Origin: Chryseobacterium binzhouense | GTDB lineage: Bacteria; Bacteroidota; Bacteroidia; Flavobacteriales; Weeksellaceae | Direction of reading: 5' to 3' | Assembly: GCF_007474545.1 (NCBI RefSeq) | Contig: NZ_VKOG01000001.1 | Span: 434,001-498,000, forward strand | DNA: 64,000 bases | In this document: positions 42,306 to 50,486 of the stretch, one piece after another | How the letters are laid out: the number at the start of each line of letters is the position of its first letter | How positions within the stretch are numbered: the stretch's first letter is position 1 | Notes under the pieces: model-generated | Databases searched by the model: none | Told to the model about the DNA's origin: nothing | The model's input: the letters and a program-made list of their open reading frames with translations, nothing else | Made by a program: the position numbers and the translations under genes

Positions 42306-44297
42306 TTAGTTTTGGAGAGATAAATAAATTCTCTGGTTTTTACTTATACTTGTTCCTTCCAGCGGAAACTGCTCTTTTATTCTGCCAACACCTTTAAAAT
42401 CTATTCTATAGCCTAAATTTTCAAGCTGCGGAATTACATTTTTTCCAATTAATCCCACCACATTTGGCATCTTTTTATTCTGCACAGTCACTTTTACGTT
42501 AGGTTCTACCAGTTTATTCAGGTTAACTTTCTTATCGACAAGCATTTCTTTTTCAATATTTTGCGGTGTTTTTAGGAAGGTTTTACCTGCTATTTCTTTA
42601 AAAACCGGTGCTGATACGGTTCCTCCGTAAAATCCTTTGGAAACATTAGGCTCGCTGATCATTACATAGCAAGTGTATTTAGGATTATCAGCCGGATAAA
42701 AACCAGCAAATGAGGCTCTGTATTTCATAGGACCGGGAAGCCAGTATTCAAACCTTGCGGTTCCCGTTTTTCCAGCCATTCTCAGATTGGGTGTGAAAAT
42801 ACTTTTTGCGGTTCCCTTTTCTACAGCTTTTGTAAGAGCACTGGTCATCATTTTTATGGCTTTTTCGGATGCCATTTTGTTAACCATTACCTCTGGTTTT
42901 GCATCATACAATACTTTCCCGTCCTTCATTATTTTGTCAATAAACAAAGGCTTAAGCATTTTACCTCCATTCGCTACTCCGTTGTAAAAAGTAGTAAGCT
43001 GCAAAAGGTTGAAATTGCTTGCATATCCAAAAGATGTAGAGGCAAAAGTTCCCTTGCTCCATTTTTTATGCTCCGGAGTGTATACAAATGGTTTTGTAAT
43101 GCCAGGAAGCTCAATATTCATTTTGTCGAGCATTTTCCATCTTTTTAAATGATCAAGAAAGATACTTGGTTTATCACCATAGAATTTTGTAATTAATTTA
43201 GCTGTTCCTACGTTGCTGGATTTTGCTAAAACATCACTAATGTCATACGTTCCATGTCCGTGTCCATCACTGATTCTTTGTCCGGCATATACCCAAACTC
43301 CGTTTCCGATATCTACTGTTGTATTCTCGTCAATAAATCCGTCATCCATTGCTGCTAAAAGCGAAACCGTTTTAAAAGTCGATCCCGGTTCAATGCCATC
43401 TTTTAGTGCATAATTATAGGAGTCTGTGTAACTTCCGTCTTCGGTTTTGGTTAAATTAACCAATGCTCTGACCTTGCCTGTTGATACTTCCATTACGATA
43501 ACGGTTCCGTGCTTTGCTTCGAAATTGATCAGCTGTTTTTCTAATGCAGAATGAGCTATATCCTGAATCCTGAGATCTAGAGTTGTATAAACATCCTGTC
43601 CGTCTGTGGGTTCGTTTACTTTCCAGTAATCAATTGGTTTCCATTGAGAAGAATTGACCCTCTGTTCCAATCTGCTTCCGTCGGTACCAGTAAGATATTT
43701 TGAGAAAGCACCTTCAAGACCTGAGCTGTATTTCCCATGATCCATCCCGATAGTTCCGGCTCCGATTTCTGTGGTTGCAAGTTCACGCTTATAATTCCGG
43801 TCAACAATAAAGCCTCCTTTATTTTTTCCTTTTTTGAAAATCGGAAAATTTCTGATCCTGTCATATTGGTCAAAATCAAGACCTTTTACCAAAGTATAAT
43901 ATTGGTTTTTTTTCTTTCTCTGCTCGTCAAATCTTTTTCTGAACTCAGCTCGTGACTTTCCGAACATTTTGCTTAAAGAATCTGTAAGAGCGCCGATATT
44001 ATTGCTGTAAACGGTATCTTTTATGGTTTTAAAATCAAGATAAATATCATATCGCATTACGGTTGTTGCCAGGATAGAACCATCTGATGCGTATAAATTT
44101 CCTCTTGCTGCCTTCAAAGTTGCTGTCCGGTAATTATTGTTGATATAATCATCTTTAATTTCCTGAACATTAGTGTTTTGAAGAATAATGATTCTTCCCA
44201 AAAACATTACAAAAACGCATAAAGCAACCACTGCAAAGAGGTAGCCCCATCGCAGCGTTTTTTTTCGCTTGTTATCGTAATCATTTTGTTTTTGCAT
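42306..44297 (-). CDS. ftsI: Septal peptidoglycan transpeptidase FtsI (PBP3) with PASTA-like tail
   Basis: A class-B penicillin-binding protein that crosslinks septal peptidoglycan. N-terminal anchor helix (LFAVVALCVFVMFLGRIIIL), then a dimerisation/pedestal domain from about 55 (ARGNLYASDGSILATTV). The transpeptidase domain has SxxK at GSTFKTV (about residue 305), SxN at SSNVGTAKL and KTG at AGKTGTARFE. The C-terminal 60 residues (MPNVVGLIGKNVIPQLENLGYRIDFK...) form a single PASTA domain, typical in Bacteroidota. 663 residues. It overlaps the end of ftsL by 17 nt, implying translational coupling. Confidence 0.95.
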   Translation of the reverse strand: MQKQNDYDNKRKKTLRWGYLFAVVALCVFVMFLGRIIILQNTNVQEIKDDYINNNYRTATLKAARGNLYASDGSILATTVMRYDIYLDFKTIKDTVYSNNIGALTDSLSKMFGKSRAEFRKRFDEQRKKKNQYYTLVKGLDFDQYDRIRNFPIFKKGKNKGGFIVDRNYKRELATTEIGAGTIGMDHGKYSSGLEGAFSKYLTGTDGSRLEQRVNSSQWKPIDYWKVNEPTDGQDVYTTLDLRIQDIAHSALEKQLINFEAKHGTVIVMEVSTGKVRALVNLTKTEDGSYTDSYNYALKDGIEPGSTFKTVSLLAAMDDGFIDENTTVDIGNGVWVYAGQRISDGHGHGTYDISDVLAKSSNVGTAKLITKFYGDKPSIFLDHLKRWKMLDKMNIELPGITKPFVYTPEHKKWSKGTFASTSFGYASNFNLLQLTTFYNGVANGGKMLKPLFIDKIMKDGKVLYDAKPEVMVNKMASEKAIKMMTSALTKAVEKGTAKSIFTPNLRMAGKTGTARFEYWLPGPMKYRASFAGFYPADNPKYTCYVMISEPNVSKGFYGGTVSAPVFKEIAGKTFLKTPQNIEKEMLVDKKVNLNKLVEPNVKVTVQNKKMPNVVGLIGKNVIPQLENLGYRIDFKGVGRIKEQFPLEGTSISKNQRIYLSLQN

Positions 44298-44703
44298 CAG
44301 TACTGTCTAATTTTATTAACAATTTGTGCGGATGGCTTTCCAACGGCATTAATGAATCTGCTGCTACTTCTTTTCCCAGCTGAGATTCCATTTTTACTTT
44401 AATTAATTTACTCTGTGCAAATGCATTTCTGGATTTGTATTCTTCTGTCTGTTCCTTCAGTGCATTTACAATTTTTATTTTTTTATTTACCAGATGATTG
44501 CTGTAAATCATTGCCATCATTAATACAAAAAGCAGCAGGAAGTACTTGTAGTACATCTTTAGCTCATCCCGATTGAGGAAATTTCCCTTTACAATATCTA
44601 TAAAGGTGAGTTTCTTTTGGGGTTTGTATGTTGTTCTTTTTGCCACAGCTTTTTTAATATCAATTTGCTTTTGCAGTGAATTTGCTTTGTTGTCAATTAT
44701 CAA
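44281..44703 (-). CDS. ftsL: FtsL-like divisome protein
   Basis: 140 residues: basic cytoplasmic N-terminus, one membrane helix (YFLLLFVLMMAMIYSNHLV) at about 52-70, then a coiled-coil periplasmic segment (KIKIVNALKEQTEEYKSRNAFAQSKLIKVKME). Sequence is weakly conserved, but size, topology and position between rsmH and ftsI fit FtsL, which links FtsB/FtsQ to FtsWI. The Bacteroidota version has a longer N-terminal part than E. coli. It overlaps ftsI by 17 nt. Confidence 0.83.
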   Translation of the reverse strand: MIIDNKANSLQKQIDIKKAVAKRTTYKPQKKLTFIDIVKGNFLNRDELKMYYKYFLLLFVLMMAMIYSNHLVNKKIKIVNALKEQTEEYKSRNAFAQSKLIKVKMESQLGKEVAADSLMPLESHPHKLLIKLDSTDAKTK

Positions 44704-44740
44704 TTTTAAAAATCACCGCTGACAATTCACTCGTTCACGT

Positions 44741-45634
44741 TTATACTTTTATTCCTGTTCTCATTTTTGCACTTCTGGCTCTTGAGTTTTCTTCAATTTC
44801 TTTATTATCAGGAATGATTGCTTTGCTTTTTACCAGTTCAAATGCTTTTTTATAATTTCCGAAAATATCTCTTTCCGGCTCACCTTCAAACATACCGTTC
44901 TTCAAAAATCTTTTTACAAGACGGTCTTCAAGAGAGTGATAAGAAATTACGACAAGCCTTCCTCCCGGCTTTAAAATATTATATGACTGAACCAGCATTT
45001 CTTTTAAGACCTCCAGTTCCTGGTTTACCTCAATTCTAATTGCCTGAAACAACTGTGCGTAAAATTTATTTACTTTATGCGGTGGGAGGTAACTGAAGAG
45101 TTTTTTCAGATCTTCGGTGGTTTCTATGGTTTTGGATTTCCTGTGATGAACGATGTCCCGCGCCAGTTTTCTGGCTTCTCTGAGTTCGCCGTAATAATAA
45201 AAAATGTCTGCCAAAGCCTCTTCATCATATTCATTGATGACTTTTTTCGCATCAAGACTCTGCATTACATTCATCCTCATATCAAGCGGAGCATCGCTTC
45301 TGGTAGAAAAACCTCTTTCTGCTTCGTCAAACTGGTGTGATGAGACACCGAGATCAGCCAAAATTCCGTCTACCTTAGAAACTCCGTACATCAGGAGAGA
45401 ATTTTCTAAAAACCTGAAGTTTTGGTTAATAAGTGTGAATCTTTCGTCGTTAAAAGAATTTTCAAGCGCATCAAGGTCTTGGTCAAAGGCGTATAATTTT
45501 CCTTTTTCGGAAAGTCGGCTTACAATTTCACGGGAATGTCCACCACCACCAAACGTGCAGTCCACATAAATTCCGTCAGGATTCGTCACCAAATCATCCA
45601 CACTTTGCTTCAATAAAACGGGGTTGTGATACAT
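44741..45634 (-). CDS. rsmH: 16S rRNA (cytosine-1402-N4) methyltransferase RsmH (MraW)
   Basis: An SAM-dependent enzyme that methylates N4 of C1402 in the ribosomal P site. Starts YHNPVLLKQSVDDLV; the SAM loop is DCTFGGGGHSREI; then DGILADLGVSSHQFDEAERGFS, DMRMN, and the C-terminal RLVVISYHSLEDRLVKRF and ENSRARSAKMRTGIKV. 297 residues, normal. It follows mraZ by 22 nt and precedes ftsL by 37 nt, the invariant order at the head of dcw clusters. Confidence 0.96.
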   Translation of the reverse strand: MYHNPVLLKQSVDDLVTNPDGIYVDCTFGGGGHSREIVSRLSEKGKLYAFDQDLDALENSFNDERFTLINQNFRFLENSLLMYGVSKVDGILADLGVSSHQFDEAERGFSTRSDAPLDMRMNVMQSLDAKKVINEYDEEALADIFYYYGELREARKLARDIVHHRKSKTIETTEDLKKLFSYLPPHKVNKFYAQLFQAIRIEVNQELEVLKEMLVQSYNILKPGGRLVVISYHSLEDRLVKRFLKNGMFEGEPERDIFGNYKKAFELVKSKAIIPDNKEIEENSRARSAKMRTGIKV

Positions 45635-45656
45635 TCTGTATTTGTGTTTACATTAA

Positions 45657-46115
45657 TTATTCTTCATCAAAAGCTCCCATTACATCTTCTGCCAGATTGG
45701 CAAAATCTTCTTCGTTGGTTGCGATTACTTTTTCATAAGCTTCTTTATCCCAGATCTCAAAAAGTTCTCCGGCACTTGTGACAACCACATCTTTCGTAAG
45801 CTGGGCAAAAGTGGTAAGGTCTTTAGAGATCTGCAGTCTTCCGGCAGTATCAAGCTCTACGGTCTTTACGCCTGCGGTAAACATGCGGATAAAATCTGCA
45901 TTTTTTTTGATGAATCTATTCAGTTTGTTAATCTTTTCCATCAGTTTGTCCCAGGCTTTCATAGGATAAACTTCAAGACATGGTTGGAACACGGAGCGTT
46001 TTACCACAAAGGTTTTATCCTCAAAGTTCTCCATCTGCTTGATAAGCGATGAAGGTACTTTCAGGCGACCCTTGTCGTCTATTTTACACTCATATGTTCC
46101 AATGAAATTTCTCAT
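45657..46115 (-). CDS. mraZ: Transcriptional regulator MraZ
   Basis: A DNA-binding protein with two SpoVT/AbrB-like repeats: FIGTYECKIDDKGRLKVPSSL at the N-terminus and VKTVELDTAGRLQISKDLT in the middle. It assembles rings and represses or modulates its own dcw promoter by binding spaced GTGGGA repeats, which are present just upstream. It is 152 residues from ATG 46115 (MRNFIGTYECKID); an upstream in-frame start at 46154 would lie in the promoter. It is the first gene of the dcw run. Confidence 0.94.
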   Translation of the reverse strand: MRNFIGTYECKIDDKGRLKVPSSLIKQMENFEDKTFVVKRSVFQPCLEVYPMKAWDKLMEKINKLNRFIKKNADFIRMFTAGVKTVELDTAGRLQISKDLTTFAQLTKDVVVTSAGELFEIWDKEAYEKVIATNEEDFANLAEDVMGAFDEE

Positions 46116-46121
46116 TTGGGA

Positions 46122-46129
46122 CAAAATTA
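46122..46129 (-). promoter_or_regulatory. mraZ/dcw -7 promoter box TAATTTTG
   Basis: Exact TAnnTTTG on the minus strand, its last base only six nucleotides before the mraZ ATG. The transcript would start at or very near the start codon, so the message may be leaderless. Confidence 0.6.
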
Positions 46130-46138
46130 GAAATATTT

Positions 46139-46164
46139 TTCCGAAATTTCCCACTTTTTCCCAC
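46139..46164 (-). promoter_or_regulatory. MraZ box: GTGGGA repeats upstream of mraZ
   Basis: On the minus strand GTGGGA occurs at 46159-46164 and 46149-46154, exactly 10 bp apart, with a degenerate TCGGAA another 10 bp on (46139-46144). This is the known MraZ operator pattern of GTGGGA repeats with 10-bp spacing. It covers the position where the -33 element of the TAATTTTG promoter would be, so bound MraZ should block RNA polymerase. Confidence 0.75.
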
Positions 46165-46354
46165 TTTTTGACTTAATGTTAATAAGTTTTGATATTTGTT
46201 GATTATCAGCGAGATAAATATTTTTGCTTATTAATCTTTGAAAGCTTTATTCACCGCATAGGAAAAAGAATTTCAAATTTCTTTTCAGAAGTGGGTGAAT
46301 ATATTATTTTTAGTTTAAATTAGAGACATCAAAACAATTTTGGTGTTTAATTTG

Positions 46355-46362
46355 TATTTTTG
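46355..46362 (+). promoter_or_regulatory. -7 promoter box TATTTTTG of the hydrolase gene
   Basis: Exact TAnnTTTG match, 21 nt before the ATG at 46384. Between this and the divergent mraZ promoter (46165-46354) I see no gene. Confidence 0.5.
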
Positions 46363-46383
46363 CAAGGCTTATACAGGCACTTT

Positions 46384-47145
46384 ATGAGATTTAGTACAAA
46401 AAAAGAAAAGAAATATAACTTTATAGAAGCGGGAGAAGGTCATCCGCTTGTGCTTTTGCACGGGCTTATGGGTGGTTTGAGTAATTTTGATAAAATGGTG
46501 AATTTTTTTTCAGAGAAAGGATTTAAGGTGTATGTGCCTCAATTGCCGATTTATGATTTGCCGGTACTCAATACCAATCTTACGACCATTGCAAAATACG
46601 TTATCAAGTTTATTGAAACCAATATCGGGAAACCCGTAACCATTGTAGGAAACTCTATGGGTGGTCATGTAGGTCTTATTTTAACACTTGCAAGACCAGA
46701 TCTGGTGCAGAATCTCGTTCTTACCGGAAGTTCAGGATTGTATGAAAGAGCTTTTGGTGACAGTTTTCCGAGAAAAAATGACCGCTCTTATATCAGGAAA
46801 AAAGCTGAGGAGGTTTTTTATGATCCTGCAGTTGCTACGGAAGATCTGGTAGATGAGGTCTTCAGTGTTGTAAATGATCGGATGAAAGGAATCAAAACCG
46901 TCATGCTGGCAAGAAGCGCGATTAAACACAATATGCTGAATGATCTGCCCAAAATATCCAGACCTACATGTCTGATTTGGGGAAAGCAGGATAATGTAAC
47001 ACCTCCGGAAGTAGCAGAAGATATGCATAAATTTATTCCGAACTCAGATTTATTCTGGATTGATAAGTGCGGACATGCTGCGATGATGGAAAAACCGGAC
47101 GAATTCAACGAAATTCTTTACAACTGGGTAAAAGATAAAGTATAA
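46384..47145 (+). CDS. Alpha/beta hydrolase
   Basis: A cytoplasmic alpha/beta-hydrolase fold enzyme of 253 residues. Oxyanion loop LHGLMGG is at 25-31, nucleophile S91 sits in GNSMGG, the acid is in LIWGKQDNVTPPEV and the histidine in DKCGHAAMMEKPDEF, giving a full Ser-Asp-His triad. Substrate not predictable; BioH, MhpC and epoxide-hydrolase-like members share this layout. The ATG at 46384 is preferred to a TTG-like start at 46360 inside the promoter box. It precedes engB by 58 nt with a hairpin between. Confidence 0.87.
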   Translation: MRFSTKKEKKYNFIEAGEGHPLVLLHGLMGGLSNFDKMVNFFSEKGFKVYVPQLPIYDLPVLNTNLTTIAKYVIKFIETNIGKPVTIVGNSMGGHVGLILTLARPDLVQNLVLTGSSGLYERAFGDSFPRKNDRSYIRKKAEEVFYDPAVATEDLVDEVFSVVNDRMKGIKTVMLARSAIKHNMLNDLPKISRPTCLIWGKQDNVTPPEVAEDMHKFIPNSDLFWIDKCGHAAMMEKPDEFNEILYNWVKDKV

Positions 47146-47153
47146 AACAATAG

Positions 47154-47185
47154 CCATTAAGAGAGTTCTTAATGGTTTATTTTTC
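47154..47185 (+). terminator. Hairpin terminator after the hydrolase gene
   Basis: Perfect 9-bp stem ccattaaga (47154-47162) with tcttaatgg (47167-47175), 4-nt loop, followed by T-rich sequence. Confidence 0.78.
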
Positions 47186-47203
47186 TAAATAAAAATCAGA
47201 TCA

Positions 47204-47827
47204 ATGGTTATTAAAACAGCAACTTTTGTAAAAAGCAGCGGCAAATGGCAGGAATGTCCTGAGCCGAATATGCCTGAATATGCTTTTATCGGGAGATCAA
47301 ATGTAGGAAAGTCTTCGCTTATCAATGCGATGATGAATCATAAAGATTTAGCAAAAACTTCGGGTACGCCGGGAAAAACCCAGCTTATCAATCATTTTTT
47401 AGTAAACGAAAACTGGTATCTTACCGATTTGCCGGGATATGGATATGCAAAGGTTTCAAAAGTTATCAGAAAAGATTTTGAAAAGCTCATTACCAATTAT
47501 ATTTTAAACAGGAGGAACCTGGTCAACCTTTTTGTGTTGGTAGATTCGCGTCACAGTCCGCAGAAAATAGATCTGGAATTTATCCAGTGGTGCGGAGAAA
47601 GCGGTGTTCCGTTTTCAATAGTATTTACAAAAGCGGATAAACTTAAACCTAATGTTGCACTCCAGAATGTTGAAAATTATAAAGCTGAACTTCTTAAAAC
47701 ATGGGAAGATCTGCCGGAATTGTATCTGACATCAGCGGAAAAAAAAGAAGGCTGTGAGCAAATTTTACATTTCATTCAGAAAACCAATGAATTTTTAGCC
47801 AACAATAGTGTAAGTTTTGATGAGTAA
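47204..47827 (+). CDS. engB: Ribosome biogenesis GTPase EngB (YihA/YsxC)
   Basis: A TrmE-Era-family GTPase needed for late large-subunit assembly. G1 GRSNVGKSS is at 30-38, G2 includes KTSGTPGKTQ, G3 DLPGYGYAK, G4 TKADKL and G5 TSAEKKEG. 207 residues, standard. It ends in an 8-nt overlap with the GNAT gene start (ATGAGTAA), so the two are translationally coupled. Confidence 0.95.
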   Translation: MVIKTATFVKSSGKWQECPEPNMPEYAFIGRSNVGKSSLINAMMNHKDLAKTSGTPGKTQLINHFLVNENWYLTDLPGYGYAKVSKVIRKDFEKLITNYILNRRNLVNLFVLVDSRHSPQKIDLEFIQWCGESGVPFSIVFTKADKLKPNVALQNVENYKAELLKTWEDLPELYLTSAEKKEGCEQILHFIQKTNEFLANNSVSFDE

Positions 47828-48269
47828 TATAATCTGGAAAGTAAAGAGCTTTGAAGAAATAACGACTTCTGAACTTTATGAAGTGATCAAAGCGAGAGTA
47901 GATGTATTTGTAGTTGAACAAAACTGTCCTTATCCTGATCTGGATAATTATGACAGAAAAGCCCTGCATTTGTGGGCGGAAGAAGATCATACCGTTCTAG
48001 CTTACTGCAGGATTTTTGATAAAGAAATTAAATATCCTGAATGTTCCATCGGGAGAGTTTTGACCTCGGAAAAAGGGCGCGGAAAAAATTTAGGAAAACA
48101 GTTGATACAATATGCTGTTGAAATTATTGAAAACCGCTTCAGAACTTCAGAAATAAGAATCTCTGCACAAGATTATCTGTTAAGGTTTTATTCCTATTTC
48201 GGATTTGAAGATACGGGTAAAAAGTATCTTGAAGATAATATTCCGCATTCGGAAATGTTCAGAAAGTAA
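47820..48269 (+). CDS. GNAT acetyltransferase, ElaA-like
   Basis: 149 residues from ATG 47820. ElaA-type start (WKVKSFEEITTSELYEVIKARVDVFVVEQNCPYPDLDNYD) and GNAT acetyl-CoA loop (CSIGRVLTSEKGRGKNLGKQLIQYAV), then ISAQDYLLRFYSYFGFEDTGKKYLEDNIPHSEM. Expected to transfer an acetyl group from acetyl-CoA to an unknown small amine or protein in the cytoplasm. It overlaps the engB stop codon, so expression should be coupled. It is followed by a terminator. Confidence 0.9.
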   Translation: MSNIIWKVKSFEEITTSELYEVIKARVDVFVVEQNCPYPDLDNYDRKALHLWAEEDHTVLAYCRIFDKEIKYPECSIGRVLTSEKGRGKNLGKQLIQYAVEIIENRFRTSEIRISAQDYLLRFYSYFGFEDTGKKYLEDNIPHSEMFRK

Positions 48270-48301
48270 GATGTTGCTAACCTTACGAATGGCAAATAAA
48301 T

Positions 48302-48336
48302 AAACCGGACTTTTTAAATCCGGTTTTGTTTTTTGG
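48302..48336. terminator. Terminator between the GNAT and DUF3820 genes
   Basis: Stem aaaccgga (48302-48309) with tccggttt (48319-48326), loop of nine and a following T-run on the plus strand. It lies between two convergent genes. Confidence 0.78.
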
Positions 48337-48347
48337 TATTATTGAGT

Positions 48348-48593
48348 TCATTCTTTTTTGAAATTGACTAATCCTTTACGAATTGGGATCAATAAATCGG
48401 TCAATCCGTTCAGTTTTATTTCATAAATCGTAGCAAGCTGCATCCCCAATTTTCCTTTTGGCATTCCCTGTCTCTGAAACCATTCCAGATAACTAATCGG
48501 AAGATCTGCCAATACGGTATTCTGATATTTTCCGAAAGGCATTTTTACGGTACATATTTCCTGTAAAATCTCAGGATTGATTCCATTCTCCAT
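48348..48593 (-). CDS. DUF3820 family protein
   Basis: An 81-residue cytoplasmic protein matching DUF3820, a putative quorum-sensing-regulated or nuclease-associated small domain, here with the core VKMPFGKYQNTVLADLPISYLEWFQRQGMPKGKLG. Its role is unknown; similar domains are found appended to exonuclease-type proteins. It starts 3 nt after the AI-2E transporter stop and closes that operon. Confidence 0.85.
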   Translation of the reverse strand: MENGINPEILQEICTVKMPFGKYQNTVLADLPISYLEWFQRQGMPKGKLGMQLATIYEIKLNGLTDLLIPIRKGLVNFKKE

Positions 48594-48596
48594 TTT

Positions 48597-49685
48597 TTAT
48601 ACCATTAAATCTATTTTTTCTTCCAGTTCATCATCTTTGTCGGGAAGCTGAAGCTCTGGCGTTTCATCATCTGAAAATTCATTTCTGTATACCTGAATCA
48701 ACAGTAGGGTAAATGAAACCAGAATAGGACCAAAAACCAATCCCATAAATCCAAATAGTTTCATCCCCATGATGATCCCGAAAACGGTGTTAAGCGGATG
48801 AATATCTTCCAGCTTTTTAAGAAGAGTAAAGCGAAGAACATTATCAGTAAGACCTACTACAACCATACAGTATGCCCCCAAACCTAATCCTGCACCTGTG
48901 TTTCCTTCCGCAATCATAAAAATACATATCGGAACATATATAATCGCAGCTCCTACAATAGGAATCATCGAAGCTACTGCGGTTAAAGCAAAAAGCAAGA
49001 TCGGACTTGGCGCTCCAAAAATGAAGTAACCAACCAATGCAACAATTCCCTGTCCTAAAGCTACAACTGGAATTCCAATAGCATTTGCCATAATGAGTTT
49101 TCTCATTTTTTCTCCAATCATAGATACGTTCGATCTTTTCAAAGGAGCGGCAGATGTAAGAATGCGCTCAAAAAGTCTTGGCTTTTCAAACATAAAGTAA
49201 AGAATAAAATACATTGAAGCGATTACGGTCAGCGTATTAAAGGTACTGCTCAGTGCAGTTGTAGAATATTTTCCGGCAAAATCTTTCAGCTTCGTCATGT
49301 TTTCTTTACTCAGAATGTCGAAATTGGTTTTAGAATAAACAAAATCATGAATCTTATCTATAAAAATATTGAACTTTTCCATGTAAGCCTGCGCATTTCC
49401 CAGCTTTTCGATCAGCAGGTCAGCAATGAAATAAATTGGAAGGATGATGATGATCAAACTTGCGAACATCAATGCAAGAGAAGATGCCCAAGGTTTCCAT
49501 TTTCTCTCTTCCTGAAGATAGAAATTGTATTTTCTGCATACTACATAGATCGTAATTGCTCCTAAAACAGACGGAATAAACAAGGCAAGATTAAAGCAGA
49601 TAAGAACTGCCAAAATCAGAATAATTGCAAGAAGGGAGACCTGTTTTATTTTAATACTGCTGATTTGATTTTCTTTGTGTAACAT
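48597..49685 (-). CDS. AI-2E family (UPF0118) transporter-like membrane protein
   Basis: A polytopic membrane protein of 362 residues with about eight helices. Paired N-terminal helices (LAIILILAVLICFNLALFIPSVLGAITIYVV), a soluble region at about 90-150 and the C-terminal helix set (VALVGYFIFGAPSPILLFALTAVASMIPIVGAAIIYVP, GLGLGAYCMVVVGLTDNVLRF, IMGMKLFGFMGLVFGPILV) match the AI-2E exporter family. The substrate is not established: members include efflux and sodium/proton antiport-type proteins. It starts one base after the stop of the upstream membrane protein gene. Confidence 0.9.
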   Translation of the reverse strand: MLHKENQISSIKIKQVSLLAIILILAVLICFNLALFIPSVLGAITIYVVCRKYNFYLQEERKWKPWASSLALMFASLIIIILPIYFIADLLIEKLGNAQAYMEKFNIFIDKIHDFVYSKTNFDILSKENMTKLKDFAGKYSTTALSSTFNTLTVIASMYFILYFMFEKPRLFERILTSAAPLKRSNVSMIGEKMRKLIMANAIGIPVVALGQGIVALVGYFIFGAPSPILLFALTAVASMIPIVGAAIIYVPICIFMIAEGNTGAGLGLGAYCMVVVGLTDNVLRFTLLKKLEDIHPLNTVFGIIMGMKLFGFMGLVFGPILVSFTLLLIQVYRNEFSDDETPELQLPDKDDELEEKIDLMV

Positions 49686-50417
49686 TTAGTGGTTTGTTAT
49701 TTGTCTTGGTTTTCCTAAAAATGCACAGTAAGTAGAATACATTACGATGTTGATGAATGGTAAACTAAAAATTATACCAACACAGCAAAAAAGTAATCCT
49801 GAAAGACTGATTATCCCTCCCAATAGTGCCGTAAGTAAAAAAACAGCATAATTTTCTTTAGCAATATTAAATGTCTTGTTGAGAGCATCCATTGCGGTGG
49901 CATTTTCAAACAATAAAATAGGATATCCCATTAAAAATAAAGGATATACAAAAAGGAAAGGCAGTCCGCACAACATTAATGATACAAAATAAATGATGGT
50001 AGTGATAAGCCCGTAAAGCAATATATTACCGAGATTTTGCCGATAACCAATAAAAAGATCAGAAAACTGAATTGGAATTTTGGTGTTAAATTTATTGGTG
50101 ATATAGATTAAACCAACACTGAGTGGTGCAAGCAGGATGCCCCAAAGTCCTGAAAAAGAATAATAAACCCGTGATTCAGGTCTTTCCCAAATTGACGAAT
50201 TGGAAGAGAGTTCGCTGAAATTTCCATAATCGAAATCCTGCCATATTGTAAATCCCGTTAATGTTTGGATGATGCTGTCACCAATGATATAAATAATCAT
50301 GTATAAGATGACATACAGAAATACACCCTTATACATTTCAAAAGCGTGAGAGATAATAGAGCCTGTTTCTCTTGCAGGAACAGAACCCTGCTCATCAAAT
50401 TCGTTAAATTCTGACAT
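49686..50417 (-). CDS. Polytopic membrane protein of unknown function (paralogue A)
   Basis: 243 residues with about five to six helices. Visible motifs are HAFEMYKGVFLYVILYMIIYIIGD, FSDLFIGYRQNLGNILLYGLITTIIYFV and LFENATAMDALNKTFNIAKENYAVFLLTAL. It resembles the product of the gene upstream (50487-51209), which has a corresponding LSDLFVGYNGSNFFRYGSYFLF segment and the same spacing of helices, so the two are paralogues. No function known. It adjoins the AI-2E gene with no gap and has its own -7 box. Confidence 0.8.
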   Translation of the reverse strand: MSEFNEFDEQGSVPARETGSIISHAFEMYKGVFLYVILYMIIYIIGDSIIQTLTGFTIWQDFDYGNFSELSSNSSIWERPESRVYYSFSGLWGILLAPLSVGLIYITNKFNTKIPIQFSDLFIGYRQNLGNILLYGLITTIIYFVSLMLCGLPFLFVYPLFLMGYPILLFENATAMDALNKTFNIAKENYAVFLLTALLGGIISLSGLLFCCVGIIFSLPFINIVMYSTYCAFLGKPRQITNH

Positions 50418-50440
50418 AGTTTAATATTTTTATGATTACT

Positions 50441-50448
50441 CAAATTTA
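50441..50448 (-). promoter_or_regulatory. -7 promoter box TAAATTTG within a palindrome
   Basis: Exact TAnnTTTG on the minus strand, 23 nt before the ATG at 50417. It overlaps an inverted repeat, actcaaa (50438-50444) with tttgagt (50454-50460), which could be an operator or a weak hairpin after the upstream gene. Confidence 0.45.
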
Positions 50449-50486
50449 ATTTTTTTGAGTCATTAAACCATGAAAGATTCAGTATT

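Noticed and set aside
45204-45569. 121-codon plus-strand ORF opposite rsmH
   Set aside because: Antisense shadow of a clearly conserved methyltransferase; no start context or homology.
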